The translations under genes and the position numbers were made by a program. From Phocaeicola_A sp964432715 (GTDB lineage Bacteria > Bacteroidota > Bacteroidia > Bacteroidales > Bacteroidaceae): DNA of 46,198 nucleotides. Below, piece by piece: positions 32,623-41,410 of this stretch. The notes beneath the pieces are model-generated. The model saw only the letters and a program-made list of their open reading frames with translations. It searched no databases and had not been told where the DNA came from. Position 1 is the first letter of the stretch; each line of letters starts with the position of its first letter. The DNA is taken from positions 1 to 46,198 of the forward strand of contig CAYSOW010000003.1 in NCBI GenBank assembly GCA_964432715.1. The letters run 5' to 3'.

Positions 32623-34131
32623 ATGGAACAAAAAATTAAATTGAACCCAAACTCATTGGTCGCATACCTGCGTAAACCGATGTCTCAATTCACCAAAAAG
32701 GATATCATCTCCTACATCGAGGAGAATCATATCAAGATGGTCAACTTTATGTATCCTGCCGGCGACGGGCGCTTGAAGACGTTAAACTTTGTCATCAACG
32801 ATGCCGAATATCTGGAGACCATTCTTACTTGCGGCGAGCGTGTCGATGGCTCCAGCCTCTTTAGCTTTGTGGAGGCGGGTAGTAGCGACCTCTACGTGAT
32901 TCCTCGTTTCCGCACGGCTTTCCTCGATCCTTTTGCAGAGATTCCGACGGTCACCATGCTTTGTTCTTTCTTTGATAAGGATGGACAGCCGCTGGCCAGT
33001 GCGCCGGAACATACGCTCTATAAGGCTGCCGAGGTGTTTACGCGCGAGACGGGCTGCAAGTTCCAGACCATGGGCGAGTTGGAATATTATGTGATTGATA
33101 CGTTGGAGGGCAACGAGGATTATCCCGCTACCGACCAGCACGGGTATCATGAGTCGGCTCCTTTTGCGAAGTTCAACGACTTCCGCACGGAGTGTATGGC
33201 TTTGATCTCTCAGACGGGTGGCCAGATTAAGTACGGCCACTCTGAGGTGGGCAACTTTATTCAGGATGGTAAGATTTACGAGCAGAACGAGATTGAATTC
33301 CTTCCGGTAAATGTGGAAGACTCTGCCGATCAGCTGATGCTGGCGAAGTGGGTGATTCGTAACCTTTCGCGCAGCTATGGCTATGACGTCACTTTCACGC
33401 CGAAGATTACGGTGGGTAAAGCGGGCTCGGGCTTGCATATCCACATGCGCATCGTGAAGGATGGCAAGAACTTGATGCTGGAGAATGGAGTGCTCTCTGA
33501 AACGGCGCGCAAGGCGATTGCCGGCATGATGGAGTTGGCACAGTCGATTACGGCTTTCGGTAACACCAATCCGACTTCCTATTTCCGTTTGGTGCCGCAT
33601 CAGGAGGCTCCGACGAATGTCTGCTGGGGCGACCGCAACCGCTCTGTCTTGGTGCGCGTCCCGTTGGGCTGGTCGGCTAAGAGTGATATGTGTGCCATTG
33701 CCAACCCGTTGGAGGGTCCGTCCGACTTTGACACGACGTTGAAGCAGACGGTGGAGATGCGTTCTCCGGATGGCTCGGCCGATTTGTATCAGTTGTTGGC
33801 AGGCTTGGCGGTGGCTTGTCGTTATGGCATCACGCATCCCGAGGCGCTCTCTATTGCGGAGAAGACCTATGTCAATGTGGATATCCATAAACCGGAGAAT
33901 GCGGAGAAGTTGAAGAACTTGAAGCAGTTGCCCGACAGTTGTGCCGCTTCGGCCGACTATCTGGAGCAGCAGCGTGCTTTCTATGAGGAGTTCGAGGTCT
34001 TCAGTCCGTCAATGATTGACAGCATCATCCGTAAACTTCGTGCCTACAATGATGCTTCTCTGCGTAAGGATTTGGAGAACAATCCCGAGGAGATGCAGGC
34101 ACTCGTGGAGCGCTACTTCCACTGCGGATAA
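32623..34131 (+). CDS. glnA: Glutamine synthetase
   Basis: This cytoplasmic enzyme makes glutamine from glutamate, ammonia and ATP. The 502-residue product fits type I-like GlnA: an N-terminal beta-grasp region (IEENHIKMVNFMYPAGDGR), a metal-binding QTMGELEYYVI, KYGHSEVGNF, GSGLHIHMRIVKDGKNLM, NPTSYFRLVPHQEAPTNVCW with the ATP-binding region, and VEMRSPDGSADLYQLLAGL. The usual tyrosine adenylylation site of the beta subdivision near the C-terminus is not recognisable. Bacteroides genomes carry several GS types, so this may be one of them. It has its own promoter. Confidence 0.92.
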   Translation: MEQKIKLNPNSLVAYLRKPMSQFTKKDIISYIEENHIKMVNFMYPAGDGRLKTLNFVINDAEYLETILTCGERVDGSSLFSFVEAGSSDLYVIPRFRTAFLDPFAEIPTVTMLCSFFDKDGQPLASAPEHTLYKAAEVFTRETGCKFQTMGELEYYVIDTLEGNEDYPATDQHGYHESAPFAKFNDFRTECMALISQTGGQIKYGHSEVGNFIQDGKIYEQNEIEFLPVNVEDSADQLMLAKWVIRNLSRSYGYDVTFTPKITVGKAGSGLHIHMRIVKDGKNLMLENGVLSETARKAIAGMMELAQSITAFGNTNPTSYFRLVPHQEAPTNVCWGDRNRSVLVRVPLGWSAKSDMCAIANPLEGPSDFDTTLKQTVEMRSPDGSADLYQLLAGLAVACRYGITHPEALSIAEKTYVNVDIHKPENAEKLKNLKQLPDSCAASADYLEQQRAFYEEFEVFSPSMIDSIIRKLRAYNDASLRKDLENNPEEMQALVERYFHCG

Positions 34132-34150
34132 GTAAAGTGCGTAGTTCGAA

Positions 34151-34182
34151 AAAAGACTGCAATTCGAAAAGACTGCAATTCG
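34151..34182 (+). repeat. 16-bp perfect tandem duplication
   Basis: AAAAGACTGCAATTCG occurs twice in a row (34151-34166, 34167-34182) in the glnA 3' region. A shorter related stretch (GTAGTTCG) precedes it. Confidence 0.8.
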
Positions 34183-34215
34183 AAACAAAATAGTGCTTTT
34201 ATCATACAAGAACCA

Positions 34216-34250
34216 GAGAGGGTGGGCTCCGTGATGGAACTCACCCTCTC
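34216..34250. terminator. Hairpin after glnA (possible terminator)
   Basis: GAGAGGGTG (34216-34224) pairs with CACCCTCTC (34242-34250). No clear T-run follows on the plus strand, and an A/T-rich tail is weak on the other, so terminator activity is uncertain. Confidence 0.45.
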
Positions 34251-34275
34251 GCTGTTCGTATGTGCTTGATTTCTT

Positions 34276-34941
34276 TTATCTCTTTCTCAGAAAGGTATTG
34301 TCCGACAGGTAGACATTGTATCTACGCTCGTCGCCGATGGTGGTTGTCGGACCGTGACCGGGATAGACCACGGTGGCGTCGGGCAGCGGAAGGAGCTTCT
34401 GCTGAATACCTTCAATCAACTGCTCTTCGGTGCCGCCGTCCAGGTCGGTGCGACCGATGCTGCGCTGGAAGAGCACGTCGCCGGTGAAGAGGGCGTTCTC
34501 CTCGGGACAGTAGAACACCAGTGAACCCTGTGAGTGACCGGGGATGTGGAAGATTTGCAGCGTGTGACTACCGAAGCTGACGGTATCGCCCTCGTGCAGA
34601 TAACCCTTCAAAGGCACCGGCGCCTCACAGTCCATAATGCCAAACTGCTTCACACGCTCCGTAATCTGCTCCAGCCAAGGCAAGTCCGCCTCGTGCGCCT
34701 CCGCCAGAACACCGAAAGTCTCCTTCATAAACGGATTGCCGAAGACATGATCAAAGTGCAGGTGCGTGCAAATCAGATGCTTAATAGTCAGCTTATTGCG
34801 ATCTATATACTCTTTCAGTGCAGCTTTCTCCGAAGGGTAAAAACAGCCGGCGTCAATGACCACCGCCTCCTTGCTCTCGTCCCACACCACATAGGCGTTG
34901 ACCGGGAGCATATTGAATTGAAATGTTTTAATGGTCCACAT
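34276..34941 (-). CDS. Metallo-beta-lactamase fold hydrolase
   Basis: This 221-residue protein is a glyoxalase II-like metallo-hydrolase. It has the metal-binding HLHFDH (about 61-66), PGHSQGSLVFYCP, LFTGDVLFQRSIGRTDL, and YPGHGP. Glyoxalase II and persulfide dioxygenase-like relatives share these motifs; the C-terminal helical domain of true glyoxalase II is not obvious here, so it is best called a general MBL-fold hydrolase. ATG 34941 (MWTIKTFQFN) is chosen because the longer frame overlaps the end of rsmG. It is probably co-transcribed with rsmG, 31 bp upstream. Confidence 0.88.
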   Translation of the reverse strand: MWTIKTFQFNMLPVNAYVVWDESKEAVVIDAGCFYPSEKAALKEYIDRNKLTIKHLICTHLHFDHVFGNPFMKETFGVLAEAHEADLPWLEQITERVKQFGIMDCEAPVPLKGYLHEGDTVSFGSHTLQIFHIPGHSQGSLVFYCPEENALFTGDVLFQRSIGRTDLDGGTEEQLIEGIQQKLLPLPDATVVYPGHGPTTTIGDERRYNVYLSDNTFLRKR

Positions 34942-34972
34942 GGATTTTGGTATTAATATAGGTATGTAAAAG

Positions 34973-35593
34973 TTAGAGCGAGACATACACCACCTTCTTC
35001 GTGGTGAAGAACTCCTCCTTGAAATAGTCACTCAGGTTGTACATCAGCGTGTTGTGCTTGAATGGAAGCGTCTCGTTGGCCAGCTCACCGCCTTTCAGGC
35101 AAATCACTCCGTTGGGGAACGCATTGTGTTGCTCCTTGCTGATATTCTTGCGCACAATCTTCACCAGGTCGGCCAGGGGCATCACCGCGCGACTTACCAC
35201 AAAGTCGAACAGCTGCTTCTCCTCCTCGCCGCGACAGTGGCGGAACGAGATATTCTCCAGTCCGATGGCATTAGCCACCTCCGTTGCCACACGAATCTTC
35301 TTGCCGATGCTGTCCACCAAGTGGAAATGCACCTCCGGAAAGAGAATAGCCAAAGGAATGCCCGGAAAACCACCGCCGGTACCCAAGTCCATCACCTTGC
35401 TCCCCTCCTTGAAATGAATCACCTTCGCGATGCCCAGCGAGTGGAGCACATGGTGTTCATACAAGTTCTCTATATCTTTGCGAGAGATCACGTTAATCTT
35501 CGCGTTCCAATCCGTGTAGAGGTCGTACAGCGCTTCAAATTGCGCGCGTTGCTTCTCCGTCAGTTGCGGAAAATAGTTCAAAATCTCTTCCAT
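34973..35593 (-). CDS. rsmG: 16S rRNA (guanine527-N7)-methyltransferase
   Basis: RsmG methylates G527 of 16S rRNA with S-adenosylmethionine; its loss gives low-level streptomycin resistance in several bacteria. The 206-residue product has YTDWNAKINVISRKD, EHHVLHSLGIAKVI, the SAM site VMDLGTGGGFPGIPLAILFP (about 68-87), VDSIGKKIRVATEV, and VVSRAVMPLADLVKI. ATG 35593 begins 1 bp after the upstream lipoprotein gene's TAA, so translation is coupled; a GTG nine bases earlier is the alternative. Confidence 0.95.
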   Translation of the reverse strand: MEEILNYFPQLTEKQRAQFEALYDLYTDWNAKINVISRKDIENLYEHHVLHSLGIAKVIHFKEGSKVMDLGTGGGFPGIPLAILFPEVHFHLVDSIGKKIRVATEVANAIGLENISFRHCRGEEEKQLFDFVVSRAVMPLADLVKIVRKNISKEQHNAFPNGVICLKGGELANETLPFKHNTLMYNLSDYFKEEFFTTKKVVYVSL

Positions 35594-35594
35594 A

Positions 35595-36392
35595 TTATTC
35601 ACTCTTTAGTAAGTCAGTCAGTTCAGTATAAGGAATCTTCAAAACCGTCGTACCCGCTGCGTAGGGCGCGATTTCGTAAGCATTGTAGAGGAAGACAATC
35701 TCATCCTCCTTCAGCAGAAAGTTGGACGACGGGTACATGTCGGTCCACACCAGAAAGCCCATCTCCTGCAGTTCACCCAGGCTCTTCACCTTCATCTTCT
35801 CCATCAGCTTGTCGAGCAAGAGCGCACTCAAGTCGGCCTCAAACCCCTCGTTGAAGATTTCGCCGAGCGCCATCAAGTGCCCATCGGTCAACTGGAAGTT
35901 CAGGTAGGTCGTCGTATGGTATCCATGCGCACCCCCTTCGTAGCCCTCCACATCCAGCTTATAGTTGATAACGCCCTCCACGCCCTGTTCCGTCTCACCC
36001 TCCGCATGGTAATAGTAGCTATACCAGCTCATCGAGTTGGCGTCCGACTGCTTATCCTCTTTATAATAAGGAAGCAGCTCCTTGCGATAGGTATGGATAT
36101 AGTTGGCGACGAACGAATCGACAGCCACCTCCGGCTGCAGATGCTCGTAGTTGAACACCGCCCGGATGATCGACTCGTTGATGGACTGTGCCACCGAGTC
36201 CTCGTTCTGAGCGAAGGCAAGCTCCAGGTGAATGTCGCACGTCGGAGCATTCTCATCGTCGCACAGTTCCACCGTCTCGTTGCGGGTAATCTCCTCAAAG
36301 GTCAGTTCCTTCGGCGCGCGGTTACAGGCCGAGAAGGCACCCAGCACGAGGCCGCCCCACAAAAGCGTTCTGTATAGGATATTCTTCTTCAT
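35595..36392 (-). CDS. DUF3298-domain lipoprotein
   Basis: This protein of about 265 residues starts at ATG 36392 (MKKNILYRTLL; another possible start is ATG 36404). A lipobox GAFSAC gives a lipidated cysteine about 23 residues in, so it is an exported lipoprotein. The middle matches DUF4163 (cell-envelope) and the C-terminal part DUF3298, as in the anti-sigma factor RsiV family: GGAHGYHTTTYLNFQL is the characteristic segment, followed by LGEIFNEGF and, near the end, FLYNAYEIAPYAAGT. No cytoplasmic anti-sigma region is present. Function unknown. First gene of an operon with rsmG and the MBL hydrolase. Confidence 0.85.
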   Translation of the reverse strand: MKKNILYRTLLWGGLVLGAFSACNRAPKELTFEEITRNETVELCDDENAPTCDIHLELAFAQNEDSVAQSINESIIRAVFNYEHLQPEVAVDSFVANYIHTYRKELLPYYKEDKQSDANSMSWYSYYYHAEGETEQGVEGVINYKLDVEGYEGGAHGYHTTTYLNFQLTDGHLMALGEIFNEGFEADLSALLLDKLMEKMKVKSLGELQEMGFLVWTDMYPSSNFLLKEDEIVFLYNAYEIAPYAAGTTVLKIPYTELTDLLKSE

Positions 36393-36432
36393 GTGTATCG
36401 TCATTATGTGTATCGTCTTTGTTATTTGTAGG

Positions 36433-36440
36433 CAAAGATA
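36433..36440 (-). promoter_or_regulatory. -7 box for the DUF3298-rsmG-MBL operon
   Basis: TATCTTTG on the minus strand matches TAnnTTTG, 40 bp upstream of ATG 36392. Confidence 0.65.
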
Positions 36441-36458
36441 CGAAAAATTACGCACTTC

Positions 36459-37763
36459 TCAGGAATATTTCCGCGGATAACGAAACAGAATGCTCAGGAT
36501 GGCAAAGACACCCATCGCCATCGGGTAGTAGAGATACTGCACGATGCTCAGCGGAGAAACTTTTGCCAGTTCGGCCGCCATCAACATCTGTGCGCCATAG
36601 GGAATGATGCCCTGAATGAGGCAAGAGAACATATCCAGGATGCAGGCACATTTGCGCTTGTCGAGGTGGTAACGCTCGGCAATGTCGTGCGCAATGGAGC
36701 CCACCGTGATAATCGCCACCGTGTTGTTCGCCGTGCAGAGGTTGGCGATGCTGACCAGTCCCGCGATGCTGAACTCCGCCCCGCGTTTGCCCTTCACATG
36801 ACTCGTCATCAGGTCGATGATGTATTGAATACCCCCGTTGCGGCGAATCAATTCCAGCATACCGCCCGCCATCAGCGTGATGATAATCAGCTCACCCATG
36901 CCGACGATGCCGTTCCCCATCGCCCCAAACCAGTCGAAGATAGAGAAGTCGCCGGTGCCTAAGCCGATGAGGGCAGTGGAAATCAGTCCCAACACCAGCA
37001 CCACCGTCACATTCAGTCCGCAGATGGCCGTGACGAGCACCAACAGATAGGGGAGTACCTTCAGCCATTCCACCTCCTGCAGCTGTGCAGGCGCATGCAC
37101 CTGATAGCCCTCCACCACGTAGAGAATCAGAATCAGCAGCGCCGCCGGCACGGTGATGCGACTGTTGACCTTGAACTTGTCGCGCATGCGGCAACCCATG
37201 GTGCGGGTGGCAGCGATGGTCGTGTCAGAGATAAAGGAGAGGTTGTCGCCGAAGAAAGCACCACCCGCCACAATGGCCACCATGAAAGGCAGGTTGACAC
37301 CGGTCTTCTCGGCAATGCCCACCGCAATCGGGGTGAGCGCCACGATGGTGCCCACAGAGGTACCTACCGACAGGGAGATGAAGCAGGAAGCCAGGAAGAT
37401 GCCGGCCAGCAGCAGATGGTCGGGCAGAATGTGCAGCGTCAGGTTGACGGTAGCGTCAATGGCGCCCATCGCTTTGGCCGATTGCGCAAAGGCGCCCGCC
37501 AGAATAAAGATCCAGATCATCAACAAGATGTTCCCGTTGGCCGCACCGCTCGAGTAGCAGTTGATGCGCTCCTCCATGGTCATGCCTTTCGTGATGAGCA
37601 CGGCATAGACAGAAGAGATCAGAAAGGCCACAGTGATAGGCACTTTGTAAAAGTCGTTGACGATGAGGGAGGTCACTAAATAGAGACAGAGAAAAACAAG
37701 CAGCGGACTCAAAGCCCACAAGCTCGTTTTTCTCTGTGTATTGGGTTCATATTCTTTTTCCAT
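36459..37763 (-). CDS. NhaC-type Na+/H+ antiporter family protein
   Basis: This 434-residue inner-membrane protein has about 11-12 hydrophobic segments and fits the NhaC/ion-transporter superfamily of sodium-proton antiporters. Motifs are LSVGTSVGTIVALTPIAVGI, VAGGAFFGDNLSFISDTTIA and AEFSIAGLVSIANLCTANNT. Related carriers exchange malate/lactate or amino acids, so the exact substrate is open. ATG 37763 (MEKEYEPN) is chosen because the -7 box at 37793-37800 predicts a transcript start near 37786; ATG 37781 would leave only a few leader bases, and ATG 37772 is also possible. Confidence 0.88.
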   Translation of the reverse strand: MEKEYEPNTQRKTSLWALSPLLVFLCLYLVTSLIVNDFYKVPITVAFLISSVYAVLITKGMTMEERINCYSSGAANGNILLMIWIFILAGAFAQSAKAMGAIDATVNLTLHILPDHLLLAGIFLASCFISLSVGTSVGTIVALTPIAVGIAEKTGVNLPFMVAIVAGGAFFGDNLSFISDTTIAATRTMGCRMRDKFKVNSRITVPAALLILILYVVEGYQVHAPAQLQEVEWLKVLPYLLVLVTAICGLNVTVVLVLGLISTALIGLGTGDFSIFDWFGAMGNGIVGMGELIIITLMAGGMLELIRRNGGIQYIIDLMTSHVKGKRGAEFSIAGLVSIANLCTANNTVAIITVGSIAHDIAERYHLDKRKCACILDMFSCLIQGIIPYGAQMLMAAELAKVSPLSIVQYLYYPMAMGVFAILSILFRYPRKYS

Positions 37764-37792
37764 ACGTTGCATACATTCCATTGATTATGCTG

Positions 37793-37800
37793 CAAAGATA
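37793..37800 (-). promoter_or_regulatory. -7 box for the NhaC-type antiporter gene
   Basis: TATCTTTG on the minus strand matches TAnnTTTG, 29 bp upstream of ATG 37763. Confidence 0.65.
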
Positions 37801-37872
37801 TGGATATTTCTCGAATGAACTTCCTATAGGCTCGCTTTTTAGCGTAAAATACCTAAACTATGGTAGTTACGA

Positions 37873-39363
37873 TTAGAGCGTTACACCATTCTTGAAGATA
37901 GCAATCTCGCGATAGCCCTTCTTCTCGTTGTTGGTCAGCTCGCCGCTTGCCACCTTAATAATATATTCGATAAAGCGCTCGCAAGTCTTCTCCATCGGCT
38001 CGTTCTCCACAATCACACCGGCGTTGAAGTCAATCCAGGTCGGTTTGTTCTTCGCCAAGTTAGAGTTGGTAGAGATCTTCATCGTCGGAACGTAAGTACC
38101 GAAAGGCGTACCGCGACCGGTGGTGAACAATACCATGTGGCAACCGCAAGAAGCCAAAGCCGTAGAAGCCACCAAGTCGTTACCCGGTGCAGAAAGCAGG
38201 TTCAAACCTTTCACTTTCAGACGCTCACCGTAAGGCATTACACCCATCACATAGCTCTTACCGCACTTCTGCGTACAGCCAAGGGCTTTCTCCTCCAATG
38301 TAGAGATACCACCGGCCTTGTTACCCGGAGAGGGGTTCTCGCCGACAGGCTCACCGTGAGAGAGGAAGTAAGATTTGAAGTCGTTGATGAGGTGAACAGT
38401 CTGGTCGAACAATCCCTCGTTCTTGCAACGGTTCATCAGAATGGTCTCGGCACCGAACATCTCAGGCACCTCAGTCAGTACAGAAGTACCGCCCTGAGCG
38501 ATGAGGAAGTCGGAGAACATACCCAGCAACGGGTTGGCTGTGATACCTGAGAAACCATCAGAACCACCGCACTTCAAGCCCACTCTCAACTCAGACAAGG
38601 GAACGTCCTCACGTTTGTCCTGACTAGCCACAGCGTAGAGTTTGCGGAGGATTTTCATACCCTCTTCCACCTCGTCGCCCACTTTCTGAGTGGTCATATA
38701 TTGCACACGTTCGGGATCTACCTCGCCCACGAACTCCTTGAACACCTCGGGGATGTTGTTCTCACAACCCAGGCTCACTACAAACACGGCACCTGCGTTC
38801 GGGTGGAGCACCATGTCGCGCAGAATCTTCTTCGTGTTTTCGTGGTCGTCGCCCAACTGAGAGCAACCGTAGTTGTGGGGGAAAGATACGATGGCGTCCA
38901 CCCCTTTAGAGCCGGTCTCCTGACGGAGCTTCTCAGCCAACTGGTTAGCGATACCGTTAACGCAACCTACGGTCGGGATAATCCAGATCTCGTTACGTAC
39001 ACCGACGTCACCGTTTTTACGACGATAACCTTTGAAGGTCAAATCTTTCTTGGCGATATCCAAAGAAACCTGTACCGGGTTGTAAGTGTACTCCAGCAGA
39101 CCGGCCAGGTTGGTCTTGATTTGATTCTCGTTCATCCAGTCGCCCTGTTTCACAGCCACCTTCGCGTGACCGATGGGGTAACCGTATTTAATCACATTCT
39201 CGCCCTCGGCAAAGTCCTTCAAGGCAATCTTGTGACCTGCGGGGATGTCCTGATTTACAGTGATGTTCACACCGTCAATCGTGATATTTTCGCCGGCTTT
39301 CAATTCAGAAATTGCAACAGCAACGTTGTCGGCCGGATTGATTTTTAAATACTTTGTTTCCAT
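37873..39363 (-). CDS. uxaA: Altronate dehydratase
   Basis: UxaA dehydrates D-altronate to 2-keto-3-deoxygluconate (KDG) in galacturonate breakdown. The 496-residue product has an N-terminal SAF-like domain (about 10-85) and a C-terminal UxaA domain with GYRRKNGDVGVRNEIWIIPT, FPHNYGCSQLGDDHENTKK, GLKCGGSDGFSGITANPLLG and a C-rich LASCGCHMVLFTTGRGTPFG. It is a full-length single-chain enzyme. It is divergent from kdgK-eda, whose products take KDG to KDPG and then pyruvate and glyceraldehyde-3-phosphate. No uxaB or uxaC is present here. Confidence 0.93.
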   Translation of the reverse strand: METKYLKINPADNVAVAISELKAGENITIDGVNITVNQDIPAGHKIALKDFAEGENVIKYGYPIGHAKVAVKQGDWMNENQIKTNLAGLLEYTYNPVQVSLDIAKKDLTFKGYRRKNGDVGVRNEIWIIPTVGCVNGIANQLAEKLRQETGSKGVDAIVSFPHNYGCSQLGDDHENTKKILRDMVLHPNAGAVFVVSLGCENNIPEVFKEFVGEVDPERVQYMTTQKVGDEVEEGMKILRKLYAVASQDKREDVPLSELRVGLKCGGSDGFSGITANPLLGMFSDFLIAQGGTSVLTEVPEMFGAETILMNRCKNEGLFDQTVHLINDFKSYFLSHGEPVGENPSPGNKAGGISTLEEKALGCTQKCGKSYVMGVMPYGERLKVKGLNLLSAPGNDLVASTALASCGCHMVLFTTGRGTPFGTYVPTMKISTNSNLAKNKPTWIDFNAGVIVENEPMEKTCERFIEYIIKVASGELTNNEKKGYREIAIFKNGVTL

Positions 39364-39394
39364 GATTCCTTTTTATGCTATTCTATTTAGGGCA

Positions 39395-39402
39395 CGAATA
39401 TA
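39395..39402 (-). promoter_or_regulatory. Variant -7 box for uxaA
   Basis: TATATTCG on the minus strand differs from TAnnTTTG by one base, 31 bp upstream of ATG 39363. It is identical to the octamer before mscL. Confidence 0.45.
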
Positions 39403-39495
39403 GCTATTTTATTTCATACCAACCGCCTATCACACGAAAAAATTCAAGAAACCGCACCGATATAAAAAGTAACCTCTTTTTTTTGTCATATTTTA

Positions 39496-39525
39496 TTGTG
39501 CTTTCATTTTAATTCCCTACATTTG
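39496..39525 (+). promoter_or_regulatory. Promoter of kdgK-eda
   Basis: TTG (39496-39498), then 19 bp, then TACATTTG (39518-39525). The leader to ATG 39611 is about 80 nt. The 247-bp divergent region with uxaA may hold an operator, but no clear palindrome was found. Confidence 0.7.
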
Positions 39526-39610
39526 CGCTAAAATATGCAATTTGCCTTCAAAGCGGATTGAGAAATGTATTTACAATAATTATCTATCATTTAATAATAA
39601 ACAAAGAATT

Positions 39611-40633
39611 ATGGGAAAAGTCGTTACATTAGGCGAAATCATGTTGAGATTATCAACACCCGGACAGAAACGTTTCGTTCAGTCAGACGTTTTTGATGTA
39701 GTATACGGTGGTGGCGAAGCCAACGTAGCAGTGAGCTGTGCAAACTATGGACACGAGGCTTACTTCGTAACTAAATTGCCGAAACACGAGATCGGTCAGT
39801 CTGCAGTAAACGCATTGAGAAAATATGGCGTTAAAACTGACTTCATCGCTCGCGGTGGTGATCGTGTAGGTATCTACTACTTGGAGACAGGTGCTTCTAT
39901 GCGTCCTAGCAAAGTTATCTATGACCGTGCTCATTCTGCTATTGCTGAGGCTGATCCTTCTGATTTCGATTTCGACGCTATCATGAAGGGTGCTGACTGG
40001 TTCCACTGGTCTGGTATCACTCCGGCTATCTCTGACAAAGCTGCTGAGTTGACTAAATTGGCTTGCGAGGCTGCTAAGCGTAACGGTGTAACAGTTTCTG
40101 TTGACTTGAACTTCCGTAAAAAACTGTGGACTAAAGAGAAAGCACAGTCTATCATGCGTCCTTTGATGCAGTATGTAGATGTATGTATCGGTAACGAAGA
40201 GGATGCTGAGCTCTGCCTCGGTTTCAAACCTGAAGCTGACGTTGAAGGTGGTAACACTGACGCTGAAGGCTACAAAGGTATCTTCACTCAGATGGCTAAA
40301 ACTTTCGGTTTCAAATATGTCATCTCTACTTTGCGTGAGTCTTTCTCTGCTACTCACAACGGCTGGAAAGCTATGATCTACAACGGTGAGGAGTTCTACA
40401 CTTCTAAACGTTACGATATCAACCCGATCATCGACCGTGTAGGTGGTGGCGACTCATTCTCTGGTGGTATTATCCACGGTTTGTTGACTAAACCTAACCA
40501 GGGTGAGGCTTTGGAATTCGCTGTAGCTGCTTCTGCTTTGAAACACACTATCAACGGTGACTTCAACTTGGTATCTGTTGACGAGGTTGAGAGCTTGGCA
40601 GGCGGTAACGCAAACGGTCGTGTTCAGCGTTAA
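39611..40633 (+). CDS. kdgK: 2-keto-3-deoxygluconate kinase (PfkB family)
   Basis: KdgK phosphorylates KDG to KDPG with ATP. The 340-residue product is a PfkB/ribokinase-fold sugar kinase: VVTLGEIMLRLSTPGQKRFV at the start, DVVYGGGEANVAVSCANYG, and the anion-hole/catalytic-base motif DRVGGGDSFSGGIIHGLL near the C-terminus. The specific name rests on the adjacent eda and divergent uxaA. Codon use is strongly skewed (GCT, TCT, GGT), as in gapA, indicating high expression. ATG 39611 (MGKVV) is chosen; earlier in-frame codons lie in the leader. Confidence 0.93.
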   Translation: MGKVVTLGEIMLRLSTPGQKRFVQSDVFDVVYGGGEANVAVSCANYGHEAYFVTKLPKHEIGQSAVNALRKYGVKTDFIARGGDRVGIYYLETGASMRPSKVIYDRAHSAIAEADPSDFDFDAIMKGADWFHWSGITPAISDKAAELTKLACEAAKRNGVTVSVDLNFRKKLWTKEKAQSIMRPLMQYVDVCIGNEEDAELCLGFKPEADVEGGNTDAEGYKGIFTQMAKTFGFKYVISTLRESFSATHNGWKAMIYNGEEFYTSKRYDINPIIDRVGGGDSFSGGIIHGLLTKPNQGEALEFAVAASALKHTINGDFNLVSVDEVESLAGGNANGRVQR

Positions 40634-40676
40634 TCGGATTCATTCAACATTCTATTTTATATAAGGAGATTTTAAA

Positions 40677-41345
40677 ATGGCAAGATTTGATAAAGTTGCG
40701 GTACTTTCTAAAATCGGTTCTACCGGTATGGTACCCGTTTTCTATCATAAAGATGTAGAGGTGGCTAAGAAGGTGGTAAAAGCTTGCTACGACGGTGGCG
40801 TTCGTGCATTCGAGTTTACTAACCGTGGTGACTTCGCTCAGGAGGTTTTTGCTGAGATCGTTAAGTTCGCAGCAAAAGAGTGCCCGGAATTGGCTTTGGG
40901 TATCGGTTCTGTAGTAGATCCTGCTACAGCTGCTATGTACATCCAGTTGGGTGCTAACTTCGTTGTTGGTCCGTTGTACAACCCCGAAATCGCTAAGATC
41001 TGTAACCGTCGTTTGATCCCGTACACTCCGGGTTGCGGTTCTGTATCTGAGATTGGTTTCGCTCAGGAGGTAGGTTGCGATCTTTGCAAAGTATTCCCGG
41101 GTGATGTTTACGGTCCTAACTTGGTGAAAGGTTTGATGGCTCCGATGCCGTGGTCAAAACTGATGGTAACCGGTGGTGTTGAGCCGACTAAAGAGAACTT
41201 GACTTCTTGGATCAAGGCAGGTGTATTCTGTGTAGGTATGGGTTCTAAACTCTTCCCGAAAGATAAAGTAGCTGCTGAGGATTGGACTTACGTTACTGAG
41301 AAGTGCAAAGAGGCTTTGGGTTACATCGCTGAGGCTAGAAAATAA
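40677..41345 (+). CDS. eda: KDPG/KHG aldolase
   Basis: Eda splits KDPG into pyruvate and glyceraldehyde-3-phosphate; many members also act on 4-hydroxy-2-oxoglutarate. The 222-residue product has FEFTNRGDFA with the catalytic Glu47 region, GIGSVVDPATAAMYIQLGAN, and the Schiff-base lysine Lys138 in GCDLCKVFPGDVYG. The start has a good AAGGAG site, 43 bp after kdgK. Codon bias is as strong as in gapA and kdgK. A compact terminator follows. Confidence 0.95.
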   Translation: MARFDKVAVLSKIGSTGMVPVFYHKDVEVAKKVVKACYDGGVRAFEFTNRGDFAQEVFAEIVKFAAKECPELALGIGSVVDPATAAMYIQLGANFVVGPLYNPEIAKICNRRLIPYTPGCGSVSEIGFAQEVGCDLCKVFPGDVYGPNLVKGLMAPMPWSKLMVTGGVEPTKENLTSWIKAGVFCVGMGSKLFPKDKVAAEDWTYVTEKCKEALGYIAEARK

Positions 41346-41367
41346 TTCACACGAATATCTTATTTTC

Positions 41368-41401
41368 AAGGCGTCCTTCCTTCGGGTAGGGCGCCTTTTT
41401 T
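41368..41401 (+). terminator. Terminator after eda
   Basis: AAGGCG (41368-41373) pairs with CGCCTT (41392-41397), extended by imperfect TCC/GGG pairing, then a T-run. Confidence 0.8.
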
Positions 41402-41410
41402 CGTGCCATC

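Noticed and set aside
34216..34250. Strong terminator after glnA
   Set aside because: The stem is good, but no T-run follows, so it was listed only as a possible terminator.
39364..39610. tRNA or small RNA in the uxaA-kdgK intergenic region
   Set aside because: No cloverleaf or GTTCRA-type T-loop; the sequence is AT-rich promoter DNA.
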